Of a stretch of 64,000 bases of DNA, positions 1-11,913 are shown in pieces. The position numbers were made by a program, and so were the translations under genes. Source of the DNA: Desmodus rotundus. Its lineage: Eukaryota > Chordata > Mammalia > Chiroptera > Phyllostomidae. The notes beneath the pieces were generated by a model. That model was not told the DNA's origin and ran no database searches. It was given only the letters and a program-made list of their open reading frames with translations. Location of the stretch: positions 56,070,239 to 56,134,238 of the forward strand of contig NC_071389.1 of the NCBI RefSeq assembly GCF_022682495.2, written 5' to 3'. Within the stretch, counting starts at the first letter, position 1; every line of letters begins with the position of its first letter.

Positions 1-904
1 CCAAGAACTGATATTTCCCCCTTCCTTCTCTGTCTGTAACAACCATATGACTATTTCTTCCTTTACATAATGCCTATTAAGAAGCTTAGATCCAAATTGA
101 GGCTTAAATATAGTAGTACCATAATGCTGATAAAATATGTGTTTAAGCTTTTCTGGTATTGATGGTCAATTTTTTTATTTGTATTTTGCCAAGTCTTGAT
201 TTTTAATTCTAAACTTGCATTTTTCTCCATCTGTTTATTCAAACAGCCTCTTTTAAGCTACAGTCAGATCTTTAGTGGAACAAGAACAAATAAATAAATA
301 AATAAAGCCTTTGTTCATAGCTTGATAAATTGCTCAACACAGTGGATTAAAGATGCAATAGTTGTTCATTCAGAGTGACCATTGCTTCTGATTGTTTCCA
401 GTTTTACGAATCCCAAACAATCAAGGGAAATATAGACATTTTTGAGAGTCAGTATTGTGGATTATTATGTGGAGTTGTAATTCTTTTCTGGGAGGTAATA
501 AGCATCTCTAAGAACATGGTGAGTCTAGTATGTCTTGCTCTAACCGTTGACTGGCTAGCTAATCATTCTGAATTAATTAATCTAAAGGTATATATCCTGA
601 GAATTTGTGCTTCGCAGATATTTTATTGTAAATAGACAAAACAGAAAGGTAAAATAATCATTAAAAAAGAAAGCAGAAAGGGGAACATATTTCAATCTCA
701 TAATTCAGGGAATATTTAATTCAGGAGAGAATTCATTTCTTTGAGAGAAAGAAATATTCTAAGATGTGGCTTCTTTGGATGCCTTTAGCAAATTGTAAAG
801 TTCTCTGTGAATGATTCTTATATAGCATATGATACATTCAAGTTCTAAACTAAATATTTTAAACTGCCTGTATGATGCTACTTTTTATAGCAGTTTAACT
901 TTAC

Positions 905-997
905 TGATCTGACAGGTATTTATTGAGCCCCTACTGTGCTCCAGGTTTGGGTGTGAGATACCTGAGGGAACAAAACAGACGAAATTCCTATCCTCAC
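905..997 (+). repeat. Old interspersed repeat, left part (L2-like, interrupted)
   Basis: Contains TATTTATTGAGCCCCTACTG and ACAAAACAGACGAAATTCC, matching the common ancient mammalian repeat that begins with a 'tattgagcacctactatgtgcc' type motif. It continues at 1467 after an LTR insertion. I am unsure of the family name. Confidence 0.55.
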
Positions 998-1466
998 TGT
1001 GGTGGGCTGAAAAATGCCCACAAGAGATGTTCTTCATGATCCCTGGGACCTGTGAACATGTAACTGATGTGGCAGAAGTGACTTCGCAGATGTGATTAAG
1101 GATCTAGAGATGGAAGATTATCTTGGATTATTCCGGTGAACCCTAAATGTAATTACAAGTGCCTTTACAAGAGGGAGGCAGAGGAAGATTTTCCTTCAGA
1201 AGAGGAAGAGGCAATGTGATGATGTAATGAAGATGGGAGCAGTGTATGTTGAAGACAGAAGGGCCCACGAGCCAAGAAATGTGGGTGGCTACGAGAAGGT
1301 GAAAAAAACAGTTTCCCGTCAGAGCCTTCCTGCCCATGCGTTGACTTTGGTCCAGTGAAACTGATTTCACGCTCCGACCTCCAGAACTGTGGGAGAGCAA
1401 ATTTGTGTTGGGATAAGCCACGAATTTTGTGGTAATTTGTTATAGCAGCCTGGAAAAACAAAAGCA
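998..1466 (+). mobile_element. MaLR-type solo LTR (MLT1/MST-like)
   Basis: Starts TGTGGTGGGCTG and ends ...AAAAGCA, so TG...CA. Internal motifs such as CAGATGTGATTAAGGATC and GAGAGCAAATTTGTGTTG match the 'gcagatgtaattaagg ... gagaataaatttctgttg' backbone of mammalian MaLR LTRs. It splits an older repeat between 997 and 1467; flanking pentamers CTCAC and TTCAT look like a decayed 5-bp target duplication. No internal retroviral sequence remains. Confidence 0.6.
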
Positions 1467-1840
1467 TTCATGGAGATTTCATTCTACAGAAGGAGATGGA
1501 CAGTAAACAGCAATGACGATAAATAAATAAATCACATGATATGTTAGAAGGTAAAAAGTACAGTGAGAAGGAAGAAAAGAAGCACTGGGTGAGAGGGACA
1601 GAGGGGACCTGATCCATGCAGAGGTGCTGCTGAGGTGTGGCGGGTGGGGGGATGGTTTACGGCATAACCAGTATCCACAGAATAGACTCACTGAGAGGGT
1701 GAGATTTGAGCACAGACGGGAAGTCGGTAAAGGAGTTAGCTAAGTGGATATCTGTGGGAAAATTACTCCAGGTGGAGAGAACCACAGTACAAATGTCCTG
1801 AGGCATTTAATGAAAAAAGGCCAGGGGGATTAAAGGACAG
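1467..1840 (+). repeat. Old interspersed repeat, right part
   Basis: Continues the family seen at 905-997: GACAGTAAACAGCAATGACG, then a segment with GTGGAGAGAACC and CCTGAGGCATTTAATG in the expected order. Any open frame here is coincidental. Confidence 0.5.
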
Positions 1841-2159
1841 GGACAGTGACAGAGGACCAGATAGGTGGCTGCAGGCTGATGGCACAGGCCTGGAAAAACC
1901 TGCCATTGGGGAGAGGAAGCCACTTTACAGATTTACCAGCAGCTATTTTCTCCGAGAAAATACCTATCTGGTCAGTTCAGCCTAATGGTTTTCAGTTGAA
2001 ATATATTATTGATTGGGTAAACCAGAGGATAACCATGGACACACAGACATCTAAACTAGTTTTAGAACATCAAACAGTTTGGAAGAATAATATCAATCAA
2101 CTGCTTATGTGTGTCAAACAAAAGTTTTTCATCTTTTTTTTTGCAACTTATTTATTTAT

Positions 2160-2270
2160 TCTTTTGTGACTTTAAATAACTTTTTACTTTTGAATTACAG
2201 TTGACATATAATATTAGCTTCAGAAGTACAACACAGTAATTAGACATTATATAATCCATTGCTCTTGAGT
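2160..2270 (-). repeat. L1 3'-region fragment
   Basis: TTGAATTACAGTTGACATAT followed by TCAGAAGTACAACACAG is a decayed copy of the motif also seen in the antisense L1 at 60280. Confidence 0.5.
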
Positions 2271-2399
2271 GTAAGTATATAAGGACTCTACTTGAAGCCA
2301 GCTGAATTTCAGCCCTGATATCAATGCCTTCTTTTATTTTATAAATTTTTGATTGCTTATTTTAAGGTCAAACTCATAATTTTGAGGAAATAATTTCTT

Positions 2400-3300
2400 C
2401 TTACATGTTTTTCTTCTTTGGGCACATGGTTTTGGATGACAGTACCCAATTTTGGTGTAGTTTATATATGGATTTAAGGCATTTGAAACTGTGGCAGACT
2501 CCATGTGTGAGGCATAGGCGTCAAAGTTTAAGAACTAAGTTGTGGCCTGGTCAGCCGCAGACCTGTATGGCAGAACGGCCTGGACTGATGGCAACAACGC
2601 AGTGGCTGTCAGCACAGTCCTGGCCTAGTGGCTCGTTCGATATTCCAAGCACTTGCAGCCTTGCAATGGCAGCAGGCTTTATCCTATGTGTTTTCCATTC
2701 CGCATCCTGACATGGTTACAATCTAAAATCACCTGCAGACACGGTGAGATTATGAGCTGAACTTCCTGCCTTTTCCCATGTTAGACTTGGATTATGTCTA
2801 CCATGCCAGTTTCACTAAAGGTCTCTTGCCCACTTAAAATTTGACTTTATAATTTCATGGCAAACTCACTCCAGAAACAGTCTAGAATCATTGCATCCAG
2901 AGTTTTGCTTAAGCTAAACAAGTATATATTTGTCAAATAAATGAATAAACCAATATTAGCAAGGAGTGCCTTATTCTTGTACTCTCCAGTGACTCTTTGC
3001 AGATCCCTGGGCCTGTTCTAATGTTAGATAGGGGTGTATTAGTGGACTGAGACCAGTAGCCAAGGGTTACTGCAGCAGACCTTGTATATGGGGTATGAGG
3101 GATGAGGCCCAGGTACCTGCACGTCCAGTGAGATGAATCTTTCACTGATTTCACTACATTCACCCAGTCTTTACAAACAGGCTTTTCTCCTGGTTTCTTA
3201 TTCTATGCTCTAGTTGCTTGTGTGGCTGGTTCTCTGTATGGAATGCTTTCCCAACTGGCTGGTGCCCTGCCCTCCTGTATGGTATATGGGTGGGCCCATT
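2400..3300. other. Upstream stretch with nothing recognisable
   Basis: No gene or clear repeat seen. Open frames of 76-101 codons here have no domain resemblance. Confidence 0.5.
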
Positions 3301-3329
3301 TCATTTAGCAGGCCAATGAGCAGGATTAG

Positions 3330-3570
3330 AAATTTGTAGCAAGGTTGTCCAGAAAAAATAGAACAAATAGGATATGTGTGTGTGTATATGCATACTGAAC
3401 ACTGGCCTTGAGCAAAAGGCTTCCGCAAGCAAGAGAGAATTCTACAGAAGACTGCCTTGGGACTGAGCCTGGAGCACGGCTCTTCTGGATCCCCACCGTG
3501 GCTAACCCTGATGTAGGAATGCACACATACACACCTGTTATTGATCTGTTTCTGGAGAACTTTGACTAAT
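3330..3570 (+). repeat. Decayed LTR end (ERVL/MaLR-like)
   Basis: The block ends with TTTCTGGAGAACTTTGACTA and ATACAG, matching the typical 'ctggagaaccctgactaatacag' LTR terminus. The rest is too diverged to assign. Confidence 0.4.
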
Positions 3571-3634
3571 ACAGAATCCTAAAGACCATTCTAGTTTAGG
3601 TATTTTTCCTTTTTCCTTTGCATTTTGCGGTCCA

Positions 3635-3745
3635 GTGTGTAGATAAGACATTTGAAGCTCAGAAGAGTCAAGTGATGTGTCCAAGATAATCAGCTAATTC
3701 ATGACTTGGCGTGTGGAGCTATTGGTGAGGTGGGGAGACAGGAGG
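3635..3745 (-). repeat. MIR SINE fragment
   Basis: GAAGCTCAGAAGAGTCAAGTGATGTGTCCAAGATAATCAGC resembles the reverse of the MIR core ('gaggctcagagaggttaagt...cccaaggtcacacagct'). Confidence 0.55.
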
Positions 3746-3749
3746 CTTC

Positions 3750-5030
3750 GACAACGACTAGTATATTGACCAGCTAGATACCTGGGATTATTTAAAGGAA
3801 TTGAGATGTCAGGAGAATCTACATTGAGACAAAGTTTTAGTCTTATTCAGTTGTGTTTAAAGCATCAACTGTGGCTGAGATACGCTGAAGGTATTCAATG
3901 TAGAGGAGAGGAGTTCTGGCAAGGGAGACATTTCTGTCTGATGATTATCCTATTGAGAATAAAGACTTGATTACATGAAAGAACAAACTTCCAACATTCA
4001 TGAAAAAGTCGAAGTTTCCCTTTGTTAAGGACACAATGTTCTGACAGCGGTTTTGTTCTCTCTGTTTAGAGATAAGTGGCTCTGACACTTTCACAAGAGG
4101 AGGTCCTTTTATTGTCAGAGAAAGCCACGCTCTGAAAGCCAAGATGGTTCTGAACTTTCAAAAAATTCATGACCATATGGTGTTTTTAATTTTCAATTTG
4201 TTTTAAAAAATTTTACAATGGAAGGAACAATGTCAGCCGCGTTAGAGTGTGGAATAACCGGCTGTTAGAAAATGGGATGCGATGCTCCAGCTCTGCCTGG
4301 ACATCACGTTGTGGAGAATGTGGGTAATCAGTTGCACAATTCAGGCTGAGAATCACTTTTCCTCTGATTTTTTTTCCTCCCTGGTATGTTGGATAATTTG
4401 AGAGTATTTTTTGTTTTGATATATTCAGTCTGTGGTTTTTATTTCTACTTCATATTATCTAGAGAGATATGGTCATTGAGACAAATGAAAAAAATATATA
4501 GATTTTTAATATACATTAATAAACATCAACAAAGGAATTATACTAAGTTTTATGGATGAGACAAAAATACAGGGGACAGAGCCTCTTTGGCAATTTAGCA
4601 GGTAGAAAGTTTTTAGTGCCAAAGGGAAAATTGTTATAGGAATTTATCCACTCACCAAATTCTTATTGATTGTATGTTATAGCATAGGCACAATAATAGG
4701 GATATATGGATGACTAAGATCCAGTGTTCAATGTATAGGAGCCAAGAGAAAAAGCAGAAAAAAGTGCTGTTAGAGGTAAAAAATATAAAGCTTTTTCTTT
4801 TCTTTTGTGATCTTTTTAGCATCTTGTCAGGGTGGTATTTATTTGCTATTTGGTGTTCTAAGTAAAGAAAATAAAAAATGCTTAATTATTAACATGACAT
4901 TTATTGTTTATCTCTATTGTTCAGTGCTGATTCAAATGCAAATGTCAGTGACTTCACCTGGTGTGTGAAGTCACTGAAATCACATGTTTTGTATTTTAGG
5001 GCTTGTCCTTTGAGGGTGCCTCTAGCTGGT
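3750..5030. other. AT-rich intergenic stretch, mostly unassigned
   Basis: A weak old-repeat fragment lies at about 4640-4770 (CACCAAATTCTTATTGATTG ... TAGGAGCC). Otherwise nothing recognisable. Confidence 0.4.
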
Positions 5031-5039
5031 CAGAGACAA

Positions 5040-5930
5040 ACTTAAGACAGAATGAATGAGAAAGTTTGGAAGAAGAGAGGATCCCCCAGGCATGGAGCAG
5101 GCAGAGGGACACTTGGGGCACAGAGATACTCATGGGGCCCGTGTAGACCCTCACAGTTACCTAAAGATCCCCCACTATAATCTGGGGTGTGTATTTGCTT
5201 GGGCTTCATGGCTACTGAGTTCCTCCTCCCAACAGACAAAGGACCTATGTACAGTGCCCCAGCAGGGGGTGGGGGCCAAGGGAGTCAGGCCAGGTGTCCC
5301 CTGTTTCCATGGACCCACCACCCCAGCCCATGATAGATGGGTGACCCCTAAATGTCTTCAGCCTCTGTGCCCAGATGTTTTCAATACCTGAATGAGGGTG
5401 GGTGGGAGGCTTGTCTCTGCCTTCACCCAGACAAGTCTCACCTGGAGTGGAACTGGCAGCAGCGCTGGAGATGCCACAGGTTATGTGCCTAACTCCAACC
5501 CTACCCAAGCTCTTGGCCAGGCTCCTTCCTAGGTGGAGAGTGGTAGCAATTATAGGGTAGAAGTAGGGAGGGGGAGTCTGGCTGGGGTCTTGGTAGCTGA
5601 GAACCTATCCCAAGTAGGCTCATCAGAGTGAGGAGGGATTGTGCAGGAAGGAACCAGAGATTCTAAGCCCTGGTGCATGCTCTATTGTCCCACTGGACTT
5701 CACTTACAAAACACAGTTTCAAAGATAAAATGACTCAGAATTTCAAGATGGCACTGACTGCATGCCTGAGAAGCCAGTCCTACCTTGGAGTTCAGGTTTT
5801 GTTATTTTGTCCACAGTGAGGGCTCCATCTTCTAGAAAAGCAGTTTTGTTTTTGCGCTGAGTTAGAGGAACTGGGAACCTATCAGTATTTCCCCTTTCAG
5901 TCTCTACTTGAATTGCCATTCAAGACTAAT
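5040..5930. other. GC-richer unclassified block, possibly an LTR
   Basis: Markedly richer in G+C than its flanks and directly abutting an L1 3' end at 5938. Parts (CTTACAAAACACAGTTTCAA, CAAGATGGCACTGACTGCAT) have the feel of a retroviral LTR, but I cannot define TG...CA ends or target duplications. The 111- and 87-codon frames within it show no known domain. Confidence 0.3.
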
Positions 5931-5937
5931 GTTCAGA

Positions 5938-6285
5938 TCTGCAGAGTATTATGCTAAGTAAAATAAGCCAGGTGGTGAAAGACAAATACCATATGATCTC
6001 ACCTATAAGTGGAACCTAATCAACAAAACAAACAAGCAAGCAGAACATGACCAGAGACATTGAAATAAAGAACAAACTGACAGTAACCAGAGAGGTGGAG
6101 GGAGGGGGGTAATGGGGAAAGTAAGGGAAGAGCCCTAAGGAAGATGTGTAAAGGACACATGGACAAAGCCAAAGGGAGTAGGATTGAGGGTGGAAGGCAG
6201 GGAGGGATGGGGTAGAGGAGGGTTGGTGGGGAGGCAATGAGGTCAACTGTATTTGAACAACAGTAAAACAATATAAGACACTGAA
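5938..6285 (+). mobile_element. L1 3' end (bat-type L1 3' UTR)
   Basis: Carries the end of ORF2 and the 3' UTR: ATTATGCTAAGTAAAATAAG, ACCATATGATCTCACC, the AACAAAACAAACAAGCAAGC tract, a G-rich stretch and the closing TATTTGAACAACAGTAAAAC. A second, similar copy lies at 53600-53960, so the two are the same L1 lineage. Truncated at the 5' end; no coding capacity. Confidence 0.85.
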
Positions 6286-6764
6286 GAAAAAATTAAAGGC
6301 AAGAAAAAAATGGAAGAATAAATTGTGTAGAAAAATTGGAAAGAACAAATTGCTAAAACGATCATACTTCCCAAAGCAAATTAGATGTTCAACAAAATCC
6401 TATAAAAAAAAGAAAAAAAAGACTAATGCTCAAGTTCTTTAAAAAGAGATCAGTGTTTTTACTTCTCCAAGGGTGATCTCATTATTCTTCATGGTGGTTT
6501 CAGATTCACTTTGAATTTGGTTGTTGGTGTTTTGAAGCTTTACTAAAATGAAGTTCATGTGAAAACTGTGGACAAGTATTAAATGCAGTCAAGGAATCAA
6601 GAGGACCCCGATTACCACTTAGCCACAAAAAGACATTGCCAGACAGCCACCAGCCCCCGGAAAACCCTGTGTGTCCCAGCACAGTGTGCAGGGGAGTCTT
6701 GGCTGCTTATCATTTTTAGTGAGGCAGGAGGGGCCAGGGGTGAAGGTCAAGGGGCTCAGGGTTG

Positions 6765-6960
6765 ATCAGACCTAGGACTGAATTCCTCCTCTACTGGAAT
6801 GTGAGTTAACACCTTCACCTTTCTGCACCTCAGTTGCGTCCTGTGCAAAATTAGAATCACGGTTTTGCCTTTTTTTTATAGCGTTCTTGTGAAAAGTTAA
6901 TTAAATATACATGTGAAGTGTTTAGCATGGTCCTTGAGACTTAGTTTTCAATAGATGTAA
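6765..6960 (+). repeat. MIR SINE
   Basis: CACCTTTCTGCACCTCAGTTGCGTCC, then AGCGTTCTTGTGAAAAGTTA and a 'taGCATGGTCCTTGAG' tail fit the MIR order of motifs. Confidence 0.6.
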
Positions 6961-7337
6961 ATTTTATATCTTTCCATATGCAAATGTGAGCAAAACAAGT
7001 GAAGGAGGCAAAGTGCTTTGCATAACACTGTCCTCCTTTCGGTCACCCTGTGCTGGGGGCTTCGGGGCCTTTAGGCACTTCTGTGCTGCTGTGTCTGGTC
7101 CATTCTGTTTCATGCAGCAAACTCTTGCTTGTTATTTTCTCTCCTGTCAAACACTGTGTGTCTTGTGTCCCACCTGCTCAAGGCCATTTAGTTCACTGGA
7201 TGGATTAAATTTATTTTTAAGTTGAATCCTAGACATCTATATAAAATATTGAAATCTGGTAAGTCAGGAAGAAAAAGTCCAAAAGAGCAAATGGGAGTAT
7301 GGAACAAGATGAAGGTGAACTGGAAAGAAAAGTTAAA

Positions 7338-7548
7338 CCCTGGCTGGTGTGGCTCAGTGGATTGAGTGCCAGCCTGTGAACTCAAAGGTTGCAGGTTTGA
7401 TTCCCAGTCTGGGCACATGCCTGGGTTGCTGGCCAGGTCCCCAGTTGGGGATGTGCGAGAGGCAACCACACATAGATCGATGTTTCTCTCCTTTCTTTCT
7501 CCCTCCCTTCCCCTCTCTCTAAAAATAAATACATTAAAAAAATAAGAA
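7338..7548 (+). mobile_element. VES SINE (bat tRNA-derived SINE)
   Basis: Begins CCCTGGCTGGTGTGGCTCAG, followed by box-B-like GGTTTGATTCCCAGTCTGGG, GCCTGGGTTGC, GGCCAGGTCCCCAG, GAGAGGCAACCACACATAGA, a CT-rich stretch and an A-rich tail with AAAAATAAATA. The structure is full length. It is the clearest evidence that the host is a yangochiropteran bat. Confidence 0.93.
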
Positions 7549-7584
7549 CAAGTTTAAAAAATAGGGAATTGTTAATAACAACTA

Positions 7585-7690
7585 GCATGCCACTCTAGAT
7601 CTTAAGTTCTTTGAGAACTGGGGCTACATGACTTTGCATTTAAGTGTCCTTAGCACAATGCCTTGCTCACTGTAAGAGTCCAACAAACTG
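7585..7690 (+). repeat. L2 3'-end fragment
   Basis: TTAAGTTCTTTGAGAACTGG, AGCACAATGCCTTGCTCACT and a GTAAGAGTCCAACAAA tail match the L2 3' end ('...agcacagtgcctggcacatagtaggcgctcaataaa'). Confidence 0.6.
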
Positions 7691-7844
7691 GTAGAGTAAA
7701 TAAAAAACAGAGGTAGGCATCCAGGCTCTGAAGGGAGTGGCCAGAAGCAGAGTCCAGGCTGAAGGGCAGGTGGAAGTCCACAGGAGGTTTGAGAGGGCTG
7801 CACTGCTCCGTATCCTCCGAATGGGACAGAAAGAGCTGAGTACT

Positions 7845-8040
7845 CCAGGTTTGTGTTGTATGGTACTTTCGGCATAGCTTTGTGATCTTGGGCAAATAAT
7901 TCATGCTCATTGGGCTTGGTTTACTCATCTCTCCTGTGTATAGTGCACATAAAAATAACCTTCTGGTGGTGTTAATGTGTGCATTAAGAGAGCCTGTCAC
8001 AGTGCTGGGCACAAGGCAGGAAATGAATGCATATTACCAT
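7845..8040 (+). repeat. MIR SINE
   Basis: TGTGATCTTGGGCAAATAATTCA, GCTTGGTTTACTCATCTCTCC and CAGTGCTGGGCACAAGGCAG follow the MIR consensus order. Confidence 0.65.
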
Positions 8041-8324
8041 TCTATTCCACCGCCTTCCAACCTTCCCCTTCTTTCCACCTCACAGACTTTCTATTCTGCT
8101 CCTGTCATGAAGAGTTAACAAAATGTTAGTGCTAAAAAAAGGTGCCACTCTTGATCTTGAATATTACGAAAGAACATAGATGGATTATTAAAAAATTTTC
8201 TGCCGTAAAAAAAAACCCCCAACAATACAGGCATCTGTTCTTCTGGTGGCAGGATTAGCAGCAACAAGCCCTGTGTGTAAAGGACAGCACTTTGTGATTT
8301 ATTAAACCCAGAGGCAATGTGAAA

Positions 8325-8450
8325 AGTTGGTACGTGTACAGGTTTTGTGGTGAAACAAACTTGGTTTTGTCTCATGTGCTTGCCATTCTAATCAGGCGAG
8401 TTCAGTTACTTAACTTCTTTGTGTCTGGGTTTCCACATCTGTGGTATGCC
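8325..8450 (+). repeat. MIR SINE fragment
   Basis: GTTCAGTTACTTAACTTCTT followed by GGGTTTCCACATCTGTGG is the MIR middle region. Confidence 0.5.
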
Positions 8451-8453
8451 TCC

Positions 8454-8493
8454 TTTCATTCATTAGTTCATTCATTCATTCATTCATTCATTC
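8454..8493 (+). repeat. (CATT)n microsatellite
   Basis: About nine tandem CATT/TTCA units, followed by a piece of old L2-like repeat (GAGTGCCTCCACAGCATGTG). Confidence 0.85.
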
Positions 8494-9214
8494 CTGAGTG
8501 CCTCCACAGCATGTGCAGGGTGCTGAAAACACGATGGTGATGATAGACATGTGGTTAGCCTGGTGTACAGAAAGCACACTAACCCATGGGTGCTCAGCCC
8601 TGAAGCCTGAACAGGAGTCAAGCAATGTGTGAAGCTTTGAAGGAAGATTGTTCAAAATCGAGGATGAATGAAGGCTAAGAGGCAGGTTTCAGGAGCTGAC
8701 AATGTCAGTGCTGCTGAGGCAAGGAGTTCTAGGGGTGAGGAATGAGGGTTAAGCTCCAGGGGAGGCATAGCTGTCTTGAATCAGAGTTTATCCTCAGGAC
8801 AACAAACACACTTTCCAAACAGTATTTCCCAGGGGGACTGAATCCAGTGGGGCCCAGTGAGCGTTTGCTCCCTTTTAGAAGATTCACAGTGCACATCAGT
8901 ATCTATTAACACTCTTTGGTAAAAAAATTGAACAGTTTTCCTAAACCTAATTAATATTAAAAATTAATTGCTTCTGAACTGAGGCTCTGAGAATCTGCTT
9001 GGGGGAAATGATGAGAAATGGGAAGCCATTTTATGGTTGTAAATTGGGGCCCAACATAACTGTGTTTGCATTTTATAAAGACATAGTATCTACCACATAT
9101 AAAACAACCAGGTACTCTTCAAAGCATTTAACTAATTTTTTTAAATGAAACAAAATTTTAATTAGAAAACTTAGATGTTAAACAGATACTTATTTTTAAA
9201 CAGATACTTATTCT

Positions 9215-9405
9215 TAACTAATTTAATTTTTATAAGAAGTTCATGAGGTGGTTATTATTGCTATTTTTGCATTGCTGAAATGAGGAAACCAAGGCATAAA
9301 AGAATTCGGTGATTTTCTAAGATTATGAAACTAGTTATAAGTGGAGGGTCCTGAACATGAACTTGGCCAGTCTGGTCTTGAGGCATATACTCAGCAGATC
9401 AATCT
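9215..9405 (-). repeat. MIR SINE
   Basis: GTTATTATTGCTATTTTTGC, ATGAGGAAACCAAGGCATAA and GTTATAAGTGGAGGGTCCTG match the reverse complement of MIR. Confidence 0.7.
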
Positions 9406-9667
9406 AACTGCATGGGGCAATGGGTTGGAATCAAACAAGGCAGGAGACAATTAGGAGGAGCTGGTAGCCATAATTCAGGTGAGAGAAAATGGCCATTTGG
9501 ACTTCATACACTTGTTTAGAGAATTAAATACATAACATGATTAAAGCACCTAGTATAGTTTTTATGATATGGTAAGCAGTCAATAAATAATAATTTTTCT
9601 GTGCATATATGAAACTTGATACATAAGAGATGTATATATCCCAGATTAGTGGAGGAGGGAGAGTGAA

Positions 9668-10065
9668 TAAATTTGCTGCCATAATAAAGTAACACAAAAT
9701 GGGTGGATTAAACCAGCAGAAATTTATCGTCTCACAGTTCTGGAGTCTAGAAGTCCAAAATCAAGGTGTCAGCAGGGTTGGTTCCTTCTGAAGGCTGCGA
9801 GGGAAGGTTCTGTTCCAGGACTCTCTCGGTGGCTTGTAGTTGGCCATCTTTATGTTCACACTCTGATCCTGTATGTTTGTCTCCAAATCCCCTTTTTGTC
9901 GGGATAGTAGTCCTATTGGATTGAGGCCCACCTTGATGACTTCCTTTGAACTTGATTACCTCTGTAAAGACCTTATCTCCAAATAAGATTATATTCTGAA
10001 GTACTAGGGATTAGAATTTAAATACATAAATTTGGGGGGTATAAAATCCACCCCATAGTGGGGGG
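9668..10065 (-). mobile_element. MaLR-type LTR, antisense
   Basis: Reads GCTGCCATAATAAAGTAACAC, TCTCACAGTTCTGGAGTCTA, TTGATTACCTCTGTAAAGAC, CTTATCTCCAAATAAG and ends with ATAAAATCCACCCCATAG. It is the reverse orientation of the LTR family at 11178 and the same orientation as 55193-55562. Confidence 0.65.
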
Positions 10066-11177
10066 ATTAACTAATAGTGATCTCACAAAAATTGGTTATT
10101 CATATGGAGAAAAACCTTGGATTTCTAATTCACATAATACTAAAAAATTATTATCTGAAATATTAAAGACTTAAATGTGGGAGGCAAAAATGTTAAAATG
10201 TTTAGAAAATATGTAGTAGAATATCTTTATAATCCATGAAATAATTCTGGAAGGACTTTTAAGATTCACCACAAAAATGCTAAAATAAAACATAAAAATG
10301 AGATGTAATATATTTAAATTTGGTTACACTAAACTTAAGAACTTTTTGTAAAAAATGATAGCATAAAAATGAAGGCAAGCTGTGATTTAGAAAAGGATGT
10401 TTGCAAAACATAACTGATAGAGGATTAGTGTCTAGAACACATAAGTAATTAAGAAAAAGATGAACAACCCAATAAAGAATTGGATGAAGGAGATGAGCAG
10501 ATATTTCATAGAAGAAAAATGAATCCAAAAGGAAATATAACTTAGGTCCACAAAGTGATATCATTCTGCAACCATCTAGTTAATGATAATTAAGAAGCTA
10601 GACAGTTCCAAGCATGGTAATGAATGTGGCTGAAGGGGAACGATTTGAAGTGGTATGAATTGACTTTAGCATTCCCCTGTAGTGTGGAGCATTCTCATAC
10701 CCCATGCAGCAGTACTATCTCTCCAGGTATATGTCCTAGAGAAACTCCAGCACAGGGTGTTGAGTGTAAGAACACTCATAGTAGAATATTTCTCGAGGAC
10801 AAAAAAGTAGAAATAACCCCAATGGTTAATCACAGAATAATATTTAAAATATTTGGATATCCAGACTGTGAGGTATTATAGAACTTTGTAAATGAATAAA
10901 CGACTACCACATACAACAATATGCATGAATCTTATAAATGTTACATAGAAGAAGCAAGTTCCAGAAGTTTAAGTTATGAAACGAGAACACTTAAATTCTG
11001 TATTGGCTTATCTGCACATTGATGTGACAGAACAATAAAATGGAAGAGAATGATGACAAAAACAATTTAGGAGAGTGGTTATCTCTGCTATCTCTGGGGA
11101 AGGGTACAGAGGGTTTGAATGGAGGCAGAAACATACAGATAGATACAATAACGTTAGTAATGTTCTAGTATAGTTCT

Positions 11178-11913
11178 TGTTATGGACTGAATTGCTCCCC
11201 TCAGCCCCAGAAGATATGTCAAAGTTCTAACCCCCGGAACTTCAGAACTTGACTTTATTTGGAAATAAGGTCATCGCAGATGTCATTGATTAAGATTGGG
11301 TCATACTGGAGTAGGGCGGACCCCTACTTAAATATGACTGGGGTCTTTAGAAGATGATCATGTGAGGACAGAGACACAAGGAGAATGAGATGAGAAGATG
11401 AAGGGAGGGATTGAAATTATGCAACAACAAGTTAAGAAATGTCCAAGACTGCCAGCAAATCACCAGAAGCTAAACAAAGGACATGGAACAGATTCTCCCT
11501 CACAGCCCTTAGAAGGAACCAGCCCCACCAGCATCTTGTTTTTGAACTTCTAGCTTCCAGACTGTACATAAGTAAGTACCATGTTTTTCAGATTATGTGA
11601 CGCACTGGACCATAAGACGCACCTAGGTTTTAGAGGAGGAAAATAGGAAAAAAATTTTTGAAGCAAAATGTGTGGTCCTGCTCCTGCCTCCTGTGACCTT
11701 TCTCCACCACCGCACCCCCCATCCTCGCCCCAGCGAGCCAGGTAAGCTACCTTCGGACTATAGGACGCACCCCCATTTTCCTCCCAAATTTGGGTGGGGG
11801 GTGTGTCTTATAGTCCGAAAAATATGATAAGTAAGTAAATAAATAAATAAATTTCTGTTGTTTAAACCACCCAGTTTGTGGTACTTTATTAGAGCAACCC
11901 TAGGAAATGAATG
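11178..11913 (+). mobile_element. MaLR-type LTR split by a MITE
   Basis: Starts TGTTATGGACTGAATTGC; contains GACTTTATTTGGAAATAAGG, CATCGCAGATGTCATTGATTAAG, GGTCATACTGGAGTAGGGC; resumes after the MITE with AAATTTCTGTTGTTTAAACC and ends CCTAGGAAATGAATG. The MITE occupies 11579-11826. Confidence 0.7.
11579..11826. mobile_element. Short non-autonomous DNA transposon with terminal inverted repeats
   Basis: Left end CCATGTTTTTCAGATTATGT and inverted right end CATATTTTTCGGACTATAAG are imperfect inverted repeats that run on into GACGCAC/GACACAC. A direct repeat ATAAGTAAGTA flanks it at 11568-11578 and 11827-11837, which reads as the target duplication. About 248 bp, no coding capacity. The superfamily is uncertain; the length of the duplication (8 or more) suggests hAT rather than Tc1/mariner. 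Confidence 0.7.

Noticed and set aside
8454..8493. Regular short repeats that could suggest an array
   Set aside because: Simple CATT microsatellite; no spacers, so not a CRISPR-like array, which would in any case not be expected in a mammal.
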